64,000 nucleotides of DNA from Hetaerina americana (Eukaryota > Arthropoda > Insecta > Odonata > Calopterygidae): the NCBI GenBank assembly GCA_022747635.1, contig JAKTNV010000024.1, positions 3,224,001-3,288,000 on the forward strand. Reading direction: 5' to 3'. The notes under the pieces are model-generated. The model saw only the letters and a list, made by a program, of their open reading frames with translations. It searched no databases and had not been told where the DNA came from. Below, one piece after another: positions 11,331 to 23,900 of the stretch; the first letter of the stretch is position 1; each line of letters opens with the position of its first letter. Both the position numbers and the translations under genes were made by a program.

Positions 11331-14143
11331 GATTTAAATTGACGGAATCTGCGGTCGTCCCCGTTTCAAAGGCCTTCATTTTTTTCGACCTTCCCTCCGG
11401 CCTCCTACCCTTATCCCTCTGCGCATCCTCTCCCCATATCTCAACTACTTTTCGTGTTTATCTCTCCCTCTCTTGTTCACGAGAGCACGGTTGGATGCTC
11501 GTTCTTTAAAGCATCCTTGTTTTGCTCGGAGAATCAGCGGCGTCGTTGTTTCCGCGCGGATAGTGTAGGGGAAGGAAGGTAGAGCGAGTTTGCTTTTTAT
11601 TATTCTTCTGCTTCTCCGATCGCTGCGAATCTGAGATGGATGGGAAGGGATATAAAGGGAGATGATGAAGTTGTCGCGGTTTGGGCGCTAGATTACCCGA
11701 CTGGAACAATTCGCCGCGAAATATATTTTTTAGGTAGTTGCCCTAGGAGGGATGAAAGAATGAGGCTGGCAGGCATAGAAGGCTGTAAAAAGAGAAAGTA
11801 CAACAGGAGAACTCGACCTTGATATTTAGGTCCTGAGGTATAAAATAATGGACTCGGGTTTTCGTGGAATATCTCAGTTTCGATTCGCGATGTCCTCCAA
11901 GTTTAATGCTGTGGTCAATAGCTGTATAGTCAAGATGTTTTGCTACTCTCGAGTGCATTGCGAAAAGTGTACCGTATTGTAGTCACACACCTATTGGCAT
12001 GATTCCAAACTTTCAATACAATAACCTCTATCTGTCTTTCATTCAGACTAAAGTTAATGGAAATCATGGTACTTTAATGCTTTCCATGCAGAATATCGTT
12101 TTGATACTTATGATAGTGGAAGTCTCTGTCGAATTCTCAAGGTTCAGGGAAATGAAAATGAATAATTCTGTTAGAAAGAGTCACAGCTGAAGGAATCTAA
12201 TATTTTATAATATCCGATGAAATGGCATTTTTGTTACCGACTATACGCAACATAATGACGATGGCATACATTCAATTTTTAAAAATGATATGACATTATA
12301 GTAGGAATTTAGATTTAATACTTATTGGTAACAGTCTGAATGATAAATTCATTTAAGGTTAAAAACGTTAATTATATAAATAACATAAATATAGTTTCAT
12401 AAACAATATAATGTCAATCTTAGAGAATATTAACCTTATAACTGTTGTATATGTTGTTTTCTAAATGATATCCTTCCTTGCAAATTTATTGTTTATTTAT
12501 TTGTCAACACTATTTTTTAGTTTGGAACCGTAAACCATTCTAACCTGTCAGCTAACGTGACATCGCTTCCAAATATTTCGAAGCATCAATATTTCCATCG
12601 CTCTAGTTTTGTTCTCTGTTTAAATCGAAATCCATCGTAAGTAGATTGAGATCGATCAATATAGAGTTTACGCATGGAAGTTTCTTAAAGTAAAATGTAT
12701 TCTGCGTAAACCTAGATTCCTTGTTCGTAATCACTTCATCTGTTTAGTCACTGTTGAAATCAGGCGGATATATATAATTTCTTAACATGGAATAATGCAT
12801 TCTCCGATATTGTGCATAAGTAATACATTCCATTCGAACAAATAATGTCTTTTTACGGCAAGAATTTTGCCAGTAGTCAGCGTATAATTCATATCCGTCT
12901 GATAAACGTCTCCTCGTCTTTTTGTGCTGTCCAATTTCCGAGAGAATTATGGTTCCACACCCTCTCGTCTAGAATGACTCGACATTTTTCCGATCGATTT
13001 GATCGAAAGTGACGCGCTGCTGGTCCGCTTTATCTCAAGCTGTTTTTCACATATGGTAGATGTGAACTTTTAGTGTCTCTTCTCCTTGAAAGAGTTGTCA
13101 CTTAACGTTTATCTCGGATCCGTCCGATTTAAAATATTGACGAAAACACGCCTCGGGATCGGAAGTAGTTCTTTTTTTACGCTTAATCTTATCGTCATGA
13201 ATCGCGTATTATTTTCTAAATAAGCCAGTTATAGTTTTTATTAAGACATGAAGTTATTACATTAAATAAGAATTAGGAAAAAGGTCAAGCGAATTCTACA
13301 CTTAGAGGCGACTATGCAATTTAGGACCCACGAACGGATTTTGCCATCCTCTAATCACTTTCATTAAAACGATATTTATCTGATCGTTTGCAGATACCTT
13401 TGTAGTGACAAAAACTTGCCCTCTTAGAAATTCCACGCTGCATTTTGTAAATTATTAGCGATTTTTCCACCAAAATGTGAAACTTTTATTTGCAGAAAAG
13501 CGTTGTATTTTTAAAACTTTAATACACCTTATTTGAGGATATTACTACATTTTGACTGTTCTCATTAATATCAAACGACATTCTAAAAATGACACTTTAA
13601 GATTTTGTACCAAATTTATATTCTAAATTTCGTATGGTTTACTGAAATGATCACCGCTTTAGTTATTAATTTTATAATGTTTAAAATCTGAAAAAAACAT
13701 GCGTGCCATTGAATGAAACAGTCGCAGATCAGACTGGTGGAGGGGAAAGATATCTGGAAAACACTGAGTAGTGAAAAATAGAGGGCATCAGTAAAAAAAT
13801 CTTAAGACTAAAATACTGACAATGATGAAAATCTCAGACGAGCACGTAAATAACGGGAACGATTAGAAATATCGGGTGCTGACGGTCATTCTTCGAATCC
13901 CAAGCTCGACCTATTATTATTGTAGTACTACATTAGGTAACTCATATATAATACGTCAAGTGGGGTAAGCCGTCATTCAAATCCAGACTGTGTAATCCTC
14001 AGATTTTTCAGTCAAGGCTGTTTACTGGGACAACGAAGCAAAATATTCTGCTCTCCTTTTGTATATATGATTCTAGTAGAAATATATTTTCCATGGCTAC
14101 TAGTAATGCACTCTTCTGATCTTATCTATTGCTAGTGCCCTCG

Positions 14144-14144
<1 letters not shown>
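11331..14144. other. No gene seen
   Basis: 11340-11700 is moderately GC-rich; the rest is AT-rich. Open frames are short and unrecognisable. No repeat with a second copy in the window was found. Confidence 0.5.

Positions 14145-14187
<43 letters not shown>
14145..14187. repeat. (TA)n microsatellite
   Basis: About 21 uninterrupted TA units. Confidence 0.97.
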
Positions 14188-14189
<2 letters not shown>

Positions 14190-16299
14190 ATTGTAATGTA
14201 GTATCCTCACTTCCCCTTGGTTCATGCTTAACGTTTTTATCTATTCTCCGTGTTCTATGATCTGACCAGGTGGCGAGCGACGCCCCATAGACATTGGCTG
14301 GTATCCAGTATAATTGCATGCAAATGTATCGGCCTTGGTCGATACCCCTAAGTGCGCCTTCATAGACGTCCTTGAATTTTAGCATGCCATCAATTCCGTT
14401 CAATGTCGTAAGCATCTGCCACATTTACCATGGAAATTTCTTCCCGGAGTGCATATATAAAAATGATTTGTACCAGATCGTTTAATTATACCTTTTCGTT
14501 GTTTGCGTTAATTCTTCCTGCGTCTTTCGTTTGACGGAAATTGGGAAATGTATATGATAATAAAGTATCCTTATAAGAGACAGATCAATTAAGCACGTTT
14601 AGTCATATGTATGCAATTTTTGTTTGTTTTTCCATATTTTAGGTTTAAGAAATCTCCATTTATAAAACGTGCACCTCCGCTTTATTTCTACTTCGTCTGC
14701 TAATTAAGTGCTCCTGATATAAAAAGTTTCTAAGCACAAAATATTTAGGGCTCCTTTCTTTTTTTTTCATATCTTCATGTGACATATTTATTCAATATTT
14801 TATTTGTGGAATGGATATTGATGAATCTTTAAATTATAACATCATTTACTATTGCAATAATTCTACTCTCTGGTCGGACTATTTTTAATGGCTCAATTTT
14901 TACGCTTTTATTTTCTCATCTTTTCAAGTATCCGTAACTTTTGTAGCTATGAAGATATTCATGTAATGTCCTGACATTCTATCTGCATTGCATTGAACCG
15001 TCATTTTCTAAGAAAAAGTTCTCTAAATTTCACTATTTTAAATCTCAGTGTTTTTCTTGTGTTGTCTCCTCACCTAAAGTATCAAGGAAAAAGCCCAAAT
15101 TTTAGACAAAGTAAATGCGACGCGTCCTTAGATCCCTTCTCATTTATATGCAGTCGAACTAAAGCTATAATGTCCGTAGTGTGTAAGATCGCAATTCAAT
15201 GCCATGGTGGTTTGAGGGATTAACTTCTTTTTATATTTAACCTCTTCCCTGCATCCTCTTTGCCATTTAAAGGAACCTGTCATTCTAGCCCTATTGAAAG
15301 ACAAAAGAAATATATTACTTTCTCCTCCACCTCAACCTCCCCGACTGTGGTTTGAGTTATCCTCAAGGAGCACTCATTTTTCCTTTCCCTGCCCTCCTGT
15401 TTTTCATTCTGACTCATATATCCTTATTTTGAATACCTGGAATTCTTCATTTTGGGCCATTTCAAATTTTTACCCTGTTCCTTGTTTTTTTCTACTCTTA
15501 TACCGCAGCTGTGGACTTAATTTTGCAACATGGTTATATATACTCTTTGTGGATTTTCACATCTCGGGTTTTACTGTCCACATAGTTTTCTTGTGTCGTC
15601 CTCTCCCCGAAGTTTCATATGACAAAAGAAACTTTCTGACGCTCATTATTGCAAGGAACATTCTTGTGTTCACGATATGATTTTTTATATATTTCTTTTT
15701 CCTTTATCACCTTCATTTAAGTGATCACGAAGAACAACTGATAATTTGAAAACTAACATGGTTTGAATTTCACCTTTCTTATGAAAGATAAATTGCACTT
15801 TTAGTTTATGACAAAGTAGAAATCCATTTTGCGAGTCAAGGTTTTACTTCATTCAATATTCTTACGTTACTCCTTGTGAAGGTCAGTGACAAGCTTGGCG
15901 GTGTTAGAGATGTATACAAACACACTTATAAATTAAGAGAATAAGAAATAATAATATGTGTGTGTGTATACAGCGGAAGGGACGACAGCCGCTGGCTGAC
16001 ATCCCCTCCGAGGTGGTTTCCCGTTGCCTCCCTCAATAGCGTTTTTAAGGTGACACCATCACTCATGGCCGCTCTTCTGGAGTCAGATTTCTTTGCAGCC
16101 GCCTCACTTAGGAACAGAATCTGCGCGGACTACATTTCATCTGGCCCCTTTTTTTAGACATATCTGGCGTGGATGATCCTTTCAGGGGTAATCATCATTT
16201 CTCGCGCCAGCACAGCTCAAGGGATCAGCGGAATGCTTAAGCCCTTCCACCACGTCAAGGTTGTAGTCCATGGGAAGGATAAAAATAGATAAATAATTA
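14188..16299. other. No gene seen; GC-richer block at 15955-16147
   Basis: AT-rich sequence with CT-rich parts near 15240-15420. The block at 15955-16147 begins with a short (TG)n run, is GC-richer than its surroundings and keeps a 65-codon frame open on the plus strand. It could be an old repeat or an exon, but I recognise no family. Confidence 0.45.
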
Positions 16300-16700
16300 G
16301 CCCTGTCCAGAAAGTAACCTCCGTTATGCTATAAAAAATACATTGGCATAGATACAGAATATTTATTGATTTCCTCTCAAAACTTCATACCTCTATTGTA
16401 TTTATATATATTTGCCAAACAGATTTAAACATTTGTCAGTCTTCTAGAACTCTTCTTTGATCTCTGAACTAGTTTTCAAATTCCTTGAGCATAAAATTCT
16501 GACGCCTGAGATCACAGCCAATCGATTACCGCATCTTAAATTTCCTTGTCGACACAAGTAAAAAGCATGTAGTAGCCTAACTTTTCAGTCGTGTTACCAT
16601 GCAACAGAGTTGCAAAAAAAACAGGCTTTCTTCAGATTTAAGATTTCGTTAAACGATGGGTTTCACGAACTTTTTCATTTAATTTCATGTGCGGTCTTGC
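16300..16700 (-). mobile_element. Degenerate mariner fragment (C-terminal end)
   Basis: The minus strand of about 16400-16535 translates, through several stops, to DAVIDWL-SQASEFYAQGI-KLVQRS. This is the conserved C-terminal tail pattern of mariner transposases and is similar in spacing to AAGIQKLVTRYDK in the copies at 4 and 10 kb. A likely terminal inverted repeat begins at 16300 (GCCCTGTCCAGAAAGTAACC) after a TA. The other end is not clear; a weak match lies near 16743-16765. It is much older than the other copies, with stops in every frame and the catalytic part largely unrecognisable. Confidence 0.55.
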
Positions 16701-19700
16701 ATCCAAATATGACAAGATGGTTTTCCGCCCGGTAATATAATCTGGAGGTAAATTAGTCCCCTAATCGTATCTCCGGGTGAGATAGACTGGAATGGGAACA
16801 TCGGTCAAGGTGGATAAATGCAGAATAGGGATATGGATTGTTAGGTCATTAGGGATGTGCGTGAAAGAAGTTTATAAGAGCCTAAAATTATCATTATTAT
16901 TTGCATCGTGTGTTTTGTCCTTAACCTGTTGGTTTTTAAACGGCAACCTAGTCAATTTAATCCTTCATTGGTTAGTTCGGTAGCAGAATTACCTTTTAGG
17001 GAGTCTCGATGAAGGTAGGCACTGTATGCAGGCGCATATGAGCAGTGAAATACACCTCTGTTACTTCCTCATTACTCAGCGCTGCGCTACGCGGCTCTCA
17101 AAACATGGCGAGGCCTTTCTCTTTCGCCCTCTGCGCCCCCGTTATTGAGAACTTTTCTAACCCTTAGGGATTTAAACATGTTCGCAATCCACGGAGGTCA
17201 GCGGTGTATAACAGCCATTCCTACGCAAACCCCCTTGGGCCTTTAGATGCGAATATGCAATGTGTAAACGCTCCGTTCGATGCACTTCTTGCCGGTGGTC
17301 TCTACACGTACCTACTGTTTACCTTACCTATACCTCCCTGTTTCAACACGTCAGCACAAAGTCAGTCCTTTCTGCTCGAAGCGTATGTGACTTAACATTC
17401 CGATTTGAAACCCAACGAAATAAAAGTACTTCTACTATTTGTACATTGTCCTGAGTGATTGGTCAAGCCCAAACGGTGAACTAAAAAGTTCATCTAGACT
17501 ATGCTTATATGTATTGAGTTTATTCATCTTCTCTCATCCAATTATTTATGTATTCGATGCATTCATGAATTCAATCAAACGATTTTTGATGCTAGCGAAT
17601 GAGCAGATATTAGTGTGTTCGGTGCCTCATGATATCCTCATCTCATTTTATTCACCCGCAAAATGATTAAATAGTGCATGCATGAATATCTTGGGACGTT
17701 TGCATATATTCTCTATTTACAACAGCAAAAGTTATAAGTAATTTTAAATTTGTACATATATGATGTTTAGTGGACTTGAATTTACATTTTTAGAACCGAA
17801 ATATTTATTTTGGGTTTCCTCGATAATGTTTAGGACTCTTTTAAGAATGGTTTTATTAATTGGAATTGTCGTTGTTAACGAATATTCTACTCACAGTTTT
17901 TCTTTAAGCTTGATTATTAATAGGCTTGAGAAGAGATACATTCATTCACCCATTCAATTGGATATACACTAAATTAATACCAATTAGTCATTTCTTAGGA
18001 TTAACTTCTCCATCGCCGGTCCACTATGATTGAGCATTCAATTTAAAAGTCTGAAAGGAAATTTTTTTTTCGTTATTTAGAATGTTTTAGTGAAATCTAC
18101 TGTTGCTACGTACATCATGAACAAATTCCGGGAATCATTAATTGAGGAGTTTACCTGAGGATATCCCATTTAATAGGAATTAAAGGAATATGACTCTGGT
18201 ATTCAGTTGGAAAATTTCAATTCAAGCAAGTTTTAGCCTAAGTTATCTTAATTTTTTGTGTTTGAGCAACGAAATCAGTCATGATAATTTTTAGCCCCCC
18301 CCTCGTTTGTCCGCAATCCTCATTACAAAACGTATATCTGGTTGCTGTACTATAGGATAGATGCTGACGTTTACCTGTTGTCACAAAAGAGCCTTACCAG
18401 CTTATAGAAATTTTGGATTTATGCGCGCCTGAATAGTATTTGATAGCAATTTCAATTATTTTTTAGATTTTTCGGTGAAAACAAACTTTAATTTTAGCAT
18501 GCGAGGCACCTAAAATGAAATATTTAAAAAATGCGTGAGTATTCCTCTTGACTAAAGCACAAATTGTTTGTTTGATTTCTGTTCGAATGCAATTGCATTT
18601 TGACTATATAATTTTAAAATTATGTATTTACGTTTTTGTATTTAAGTAAATCATTTAAAATGAAATACTTTTAGCTAAGGATACGCTTCTGTTTACATTT
18701 CAATATTGTGTATGGGCTTTCAAATATGTATGCGGTTTCATTACTCTCACCATTTTATATTGAATTAATACGTACGGTCTTTTACGTAATTGTTAGCGCA
18801 TTGAATTCACGGAACATATGATTCTTATTTTTTATTTAGGCAATGCTTAAGTTTCATTGTGTTCAGTATGTTGTCAGTTTCGAACTAAATATAATGAAAA
18901 TCTTTATTTAGTTTCCAACGATTGTCAATCGTACCAAATCATGAATAAATGCAATTACGCTTGTGGTGATAAAGATACGAAAAGGCATTTTAACTCGTAT
19001 ACAATTGATTTCACAATTAAGTAATGAATTGCAAAAATAACTACATGTTCAGAGAGGTAAATTAAATTTACATAGAATGTAATCAATGGAAATTAAATCC
19101 ATAGTTTTCGAGGCCTTTCCACCTGAAGGATATTTCTTACTGTTTTATATTTTGAATAAAATATTACAAAACATTATCATTTGAGAGAATAATCAATAAT
19201 TTCTTTTAAAAGTAACGTCTTTGAAAATGCTAAAATCAGCACCTAGATTGTGCCCTGGTTTTTCGGTTTAGAAGAAATCTCTGTTCCATTTACAATTACT
19301 CTGATGTAAAAATTACTTCTCAACACTTATGAAATACAGAATTGGGTTAATAGTCCATCACGCTTTCTATGAAATGGTAATCACCACTTTATTGCTCTTT
19401 TGTCTTATATTCACCCCGAGTGTGCTAAAAAAATAGTTGATATCAACACCATCAAAATGTTTCTCTCTTCAATTATTCCAAGTATATTTATTTTATCGGA
19501 TATGTAGAGATAATTTGCGATGCATAAATCATGCTATATTGACATGATTCATAAGCTCTTTGTCTACTTTTTCAGTGATCCGTGTAATTAATTATTAGAT
19601 CTTTCATATATCACTTGATTTTACGCCCTGCTTCATGTCTACTCAAGCCCTGCCACTACCTTTCTCTTCTATCTTAGAACGCAGCATGAGAATTAAATCC

Positions 19701-19728
19701 CTTTCGATCTATGGAGTAAGATATTTAT

Positions 19729-19730
<2 letters not shown>
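16701..19730. other. No gene seen
   Basis: Strongly AT-rich sequence after about 17400, with frequent stops in all frames. Nothing recognisable on either strand. Confidence 0.55.

Positions 19731-19781
<51 letters not shown>
19731..19781. repeat. (TA)n microsatellite
   Basis: About 25 uninterrupted TA units. Confidence 0.97.
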
Positions 19782-19784
<3 letters not shown>

Positions 19785-20677
19785 CTTATATCAATTAATT
19801 GAAAGTTGATTATTATTTTTTATCTGAAGTGCTCTACCACTTGAAACTACAGCCGATTTGGAAATGCCCATTCAATAAACTATTGAAACTTTAAATGACT
19901 GCAGTAACATGATGTGGCTTGGGTAAATAATAGCTAAAATTGAAACTGATATTTTTAAGTATTTATTAATGCACGTGATTTTTGGTCTCTTTGTGGACCC
20001 TGCTTTTAATATTAAGAAATCAGTTAAATTCTCAAGAAAATCAATTTAAAAAGTTTGAGAAAGAAATGCCATTCCAAAGGTGAAGGGTTAGGCCCATTAT
20101 TCCTTTTTTACCTATCAAACAATGTATTGAACATAAAAATTGGACCTTTTGTTTAGGCAATTGAATAATTATTCCCTACGGAACATTTTTTCCGCAACAA
20201 AGAGATTCACAGTTATACTTCATTTCTAAGTAAATAACTAATATTGATGGATTTTTGTTATTTGTTGGAATTGTCTTTTCTACAAATAGACTCAGAAAAC
20301 CTGATACCCCTTAGGGTGGTTCTAAATGAAATGTTGTTCTGTATTCCTAAATATCATATTTAGAGACTAATACACCGGCTTTCCACAGACGCGAGGGCTG
20401 AAAAAGCGCATCTAGAAGGTGACATTATTAGTGAATGATCATTATAATGAGTTTTAGCCAACATATGTTTCTGGCCTTTCTAAAATTCCCCTGTCGTATG
20501 GTACAAATTTTAATCTCCAAATTAAATTGTTCTCCAAGCCTTTGACGATGATTTTTAACTAAAATATGTCTTAATATTTCCTTTCCATTTCTGATACATA
20601 AAATTTCCCATAATTGTCTTAGGATATTTCAGTTTGTTTTTATTTTCAGTGAGACGTACATGATCTTAAACACGTAC
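19782..20677. other. No gene seen
   Basis: AT-rich; nothing recognisable on either strand. Confidence 0.55.
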
Positions 20678-20922
20678 AAACTTGCTCAATACATAACTTC
20701 CACCTATATTAGCTTAAGCACGTAATACCGAAGGATCAGAGTTATAGACTGCCTAACTATAGCTACTCCTAATTAAGTGCAACGTTTTCAGAGTGTAAAA
20801 ATCATTCACCTCGGTCAAGGCGAATGATTTTTACGCTCTGAAATCGTTGCATTGAAATTCATAGTAGCGGATGACTCCGTTAAAATTTACTGTTGCGGCA
20901 TCTCCCGCAGTTTCTTTGGAAT
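20678..20922 (-). mobile_element. 245-bp foldback repeat, copy A
   Basis: The reverse complement matches 46754-46998 end to end with about 9 mismatches in 245 bases by eye. The unit runs from ATTCCAAAGAAACTGCGGGA to GAGCAAGTTT. Its centre is a 30-base-arm hairpin (20778-20851), identical in the two copies. It has no coding capacity. No clear target-site duplication is visible; only a weak TAC flanks both ends. Known: short non-autonomous foldback or MITE-like repeats have this general form. The family is not one I recognise. Confidence 0.85.
20778..20851. repeat. Hairpin with tRNA acceptor-stem halves in its loop
   Basis: Left arm 20778-20807 and right arm 20822-20851 pair at 28 of 30 positions. 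The 14-base loop, ACCTCGGTCAAGGC, consists of sequences that are the 5' (GCCTCGG) and 3' (TCAAGGC) acceptor-stem strands of the tRNA-like sequence at 47215-47286, placed directly next to each other with the tRNA body missing. The right arm equals the 3' flank of that tRNA-like sequence. Confidence 0.85.
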
Positions 20923-23900
20923 ACTCATAATTATGCTGTAAAATTTCATTAAGTTAAGAATCCTAATTAATTAAAGGACTGTATGTATTATAAAACACTG
21001 CAGGGAAATATTTCATTCAATTGGTGAATACCAAAATCACTAAAAATAAGCCGTAAACCTCACAAAATTACCGTTAAAATGAAAAACATGCCCGTCCCTA
21101 AAATAGTGTGTCGCTCTTCACAAACCGTAGCCAAAATTGATTGTTTTTTAAAAAGTAAGTTCCATAGTAGCAAATCATGGCATCATGCGAACAAAGTGAG
21201 CACTTTTGTCAATTGAAATCTTTATCATGAAACTTTATTGTGTATGTTTCAAATATGAGTCTGACATTACTTCCCATAGATTATTCTTTTTATTACATTT
21301 TTATAAAATTAAATTTTTTCATGAGCATGATGCCAAATATTGCCGTATCTTGGTCGCCTCCTGAATATACTGCTGCAGTTTCAGCCCGTCTTTTGGTTGA
21401 TTTTCTGGGTCAGGCCAATGTTTCAAAAGTAGGCGTATCATATTATACCCAAAATTTGCCATATCCACTTTTAAATTTGCAGTGTCCATTCATTCCTTGG
21501 GTTCTTATTTTTTTTGTCACCGGTATTCATGCATCATGATTGATTTTCTACTTAGAGTATCCTACTAAAACTACTAAACTCTCTAAAGATCAGAAGGAAA
21601 GAGAAATTTGAAGCAATTTGGACCAAAGAAATTAAAATTATGTGGACAATTATTGCTTCTAGATTATCCAGCTTTCTAAATATAATTATACAAATGTTAA
21701 CACAGGATTTCAGCTTCTAAAAACCGAATGAATTGTGTAATTTCGATGGTTAGTCGAGATATTTATTCCCACTAAATTTTCATCATTTTATCTGTCACAA
21801 TGGGTGAAAATATATCACTGTTTTGCAAAGAACTCATAACTGAAGTCTGGTTCACGGAGACATTCTTCAAATGCGTTTAATCGTAACAATAAAATATTGT
21901 GGCTATTTTTATCCTTTGATAGCTTTTATATCGTATTTAATTTTATTTAGAAGTGCGAATGGATACTATTATGCTTTCAATGTTTCTGCGATGTACTTTT
22001 TTATAGTTCTCAACTATCACATTTCGTATCCTCGTCCGTTCCGATAATTCCTTAGTTTAATAGTGAAACACAAAGGTCTTGGCGTGCTATTAAAACCGTG
22101 TGTGAGGATCCACGTGGAGCTTGCAATCGTGAGTCAATATCACTGGAGAGACCCTATGTCAGGTTACTTTAGTGCTATTTACTGTGCAGGAAGGATATTC
22201 ACACCACTGATAATGGCCTCGGGACAAAATGACAGAGAAATAAGGACTGTTAAGAATCCATCGGAGGAATGAAATGACGCTGCCATGTGCTTTGAAGGCT
22301 AAAAACATGCCATATCAAATTGAATTAATGGGTATAAGGCGGTGGGAGGTTGCAAGATATTGCAAACATTTTTGGGTTCATTCAATATCTAATATCGACG
22401 AAATGGATGAGATGAATGTGAAGGTTAAGGACAATCTAAATAAACCTAATTCTTGGCAATGTTCAGTTAGATGTATTAAATTTAGTTTGTTGTTGGTGAA
22501 ACCATTGCCAACTTTGAACCAATTCTGTCGTAAGCATTCCTTTTGTTAAAAGTTAATTATTTCTTCTCCCTCCTGCTACAGACCTGTGTCGGTTGTGAGA
22601 GAGTTAAGTTTTGAGGTTATTAATGCTCACGTAAGGAAGTATGTTTTGTCTGAGGAATCAATAAACTGTTCGAAAAATGCGCCGAACAATGGGCATACCA
22701 AATTATTCTCATTTAGCTCGTCTGTAATTCCAATAATAACAGCATGGGTAAAATGAAAACAATACCAAACATAATTTAATAAATATTATTGTAGGAGTAT
22801 TTCATCGAAAGTTATCAAGTGAGAATGATGGTGAGAAATGGTAATTAATGCGTCGTGATATCGTTGCATATAAATATAAATATTATTACCTATAGGCTTT
22901 AGAGATTTTACTATAACTTAGTAACTCTGAATCGTAGTCATAAGTTTAAGGGCCCTTGAGGCGATATTAAAATGCAAGTCGTGTGGCTTCGGACCAATTA
23001 CAATTACTTTGTTTTCTCAATTATTTAAAAACTGGACATTTTCTCATTGTTGCTCTCATTATAAATGTTACCAACATTTTCATCCAGTAATACGCATATC
23101 ATAGAATGCATATCTAATTTCATTACCGTCTTTCATTACTATTACGTCTATTACTACCACATTATGCAAATATGACATTAAATTTTGAAAGAACCGAATA
23201 AATACATTACAAATTTCCGGCCAACTGACTGAAAACTAGATTTTAAAAACTTGATTATAACGGTGCTAGATTGAAAAACTTACGGGGTTTTAAAATCATA
23301 TTTGTATAATCCAGAAAAATGCTCATTTTTAAATAGTGATGCTCTCTTAACTATCAGTGCTAATTGATGGATGGAAATCATAAATGATTAGGTAACAATT
23401 AAGGGCATCATTTTCTCTTTTTTTCATTTCCATTTGAGCAAATCACATATGATCCCAATACACGGTGTTCGGCTAGTCTATATTCACAATTTTTTAGGAT
23501 TTCGGACATTTGGATATTTTCGGTAGTAGGTAGACAGGATTCAATGCGTGTACTGAATAGATTCAAGCCGAGATATATTTGAAAGTGTTTTGTTTGATCA
23601 TCAATCTATTGATGGAAGGGGTTTAGCCCAACATGTGTTTCAGTACGCTCGCGAAATAAAAAGTTGAACGCTAGAATTGGGTTTATCGTTAATTGGAACG
23701 GTGAATTATTGTACTTAAGTACATTTATGACATAGAGAGGATGTAATATAGTAAAATGAAACCAAATAACGCATTAAGAGATCTTTCCTTATTTTATAAT
23801 TATATTTTTGTTCGTATTGATTTTGATCCCTCTGGAAGTCTCCTTTACCCCTATTACACTAATCTTTAATCTCACGCTTACGGTATTTCTCATTTAGCAG

